From VRUE01 sp035266685 (GTDB lineage Bacteria; Actinomycetota; Thermoleophilia; Solirubrobacterales; 70-9), in assembly GCA_035266685.1 (NCBI GenBank), contig DATFMX010000086.1, forward strand, positions 1 to 5,111: a stretch of 5,111 nt of DNA, in the 5' to 3' direction. The notes under the pieces were generated by a model. The model searched no databases. It saw only the letters and a program-made list of their open reading frames with translations, and had not been told where the DNA came from. This document shows positions 4,979 to 5,111 of this stretch, piece after piece. The stretch's first letter is position 1; each line of letters starts with the position of its first letter. The position numbers were made by a program, and so were the translations under genes.

Positions 4979-5111
4979 GAGGGCCCTTCACGAGAATCAA
5001 TTCGACGCCCTGCGCCGCTGCCTGCGCGGTCCAGGTGCCGAAGCAGCGCCCGACCAGCTCGCCGAGCTCCACGCCCTGACGATGGACGGCGAGATCACCG
5101 GGTTCGATCGC
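4971..5111 (-). pseudogene. Sensor histidine kinase, proximal fragment of the gene split by the ISL3 element
   Basis: The minus strand is open from the window edge for 47 codons: AIEPGDLAVHRQGVELGELV, a helical stretch, then GVELILVKGPPIS. The pattern of a short acidic-Gly-x-L turn, VELGELV, then a G-V-x-L beta strand ending in P-P is the usual link from the dimerisation/phosphoacceptor helices to the ATPase domain of a sensor histidine kinase. The phosphoacceptor His would be upstream, outside the window. With the IS in place the frame runs on into IS DNA and stops at 4869, giving a kinase without an ATP-binding domain, so the host pathway should be dead. An internal GTG at 5072 is not the gene start, as the family pattern begins before it. 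Confidence 0.75.

Overview
This window is a nested, Russian-doll insertion in a high-GC bacterial chromosome or contig. The base composition and codon use would fit an actinobacterium or similar, but nothing in the window fixes the taxon. No RNA gene, CRISPR array or replication origin is visible.

Outer layer: both ends of the window (about 1-76 and 4971-5111, minus strand) are the two halves of one sensor histidine kinase gene. Joined across an 8-bp target duplication (CGAAATCG, 69-76 and 4971-4978), they read in one open frame up to the start of the ATP-binding domain (N-box LFDRLLSNAV). Middle layer: an ISL3-family insertion sequence, 77-4970, sits in that kinase. Its two 24-bp terminal inverted repeats (77-100 and 4947-4970) are identical and begin GGCTCT, and its transposase is on the plus strand. 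Inner layer: the transposase is itself split after codon 367 by a serine-recombinase element of about 3.5 kb (about 1293-4801). The split lies between the first two catalytic aspartates and the catalytic glutamate. Precise removal at the shared AACG restores a 415-codon transposase frame and an IS of about 1385 bp.

The inner element encodes four minus-strand genes. In map order of transcription these are a DUF5372-like protein (4804-4457), then a 183-nt gap holding a pair of 24-bp imperfect inverted repeats, then a tightly packed operon: a two-HTH DNA-binding protein (4273-3791), a 105-aa protein of unknown function (3798-3481) and a 722-aa large serine recombinase (3469-1301). The recombinase presumably moves the element; the HTH protein could be a regulator or accessory factor.

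The most interesting observation concerns the excised circle. If the two inner ends are joined at AACG, the 3' end of the recombinase gene lands directly upstream of the DUF5372 gene. It supplies a strong Shine-Dalgarno (AAGGAGG), a 6-nt spacer and a GTG start that overlaps the recombinase stop as GTGA, in frame with DUF5372. In the integrated state the DUF5372 frame has only a GTG borrowed from the IS, without a Shine-Dalgarno. So the natural operon may be HTH - 105 aa - recombinase - DUF5372, intact only in the circle, with integration cutting DUF5372 off its ribosome-binding site and promoter. This is inferred from the sequence and is untested.
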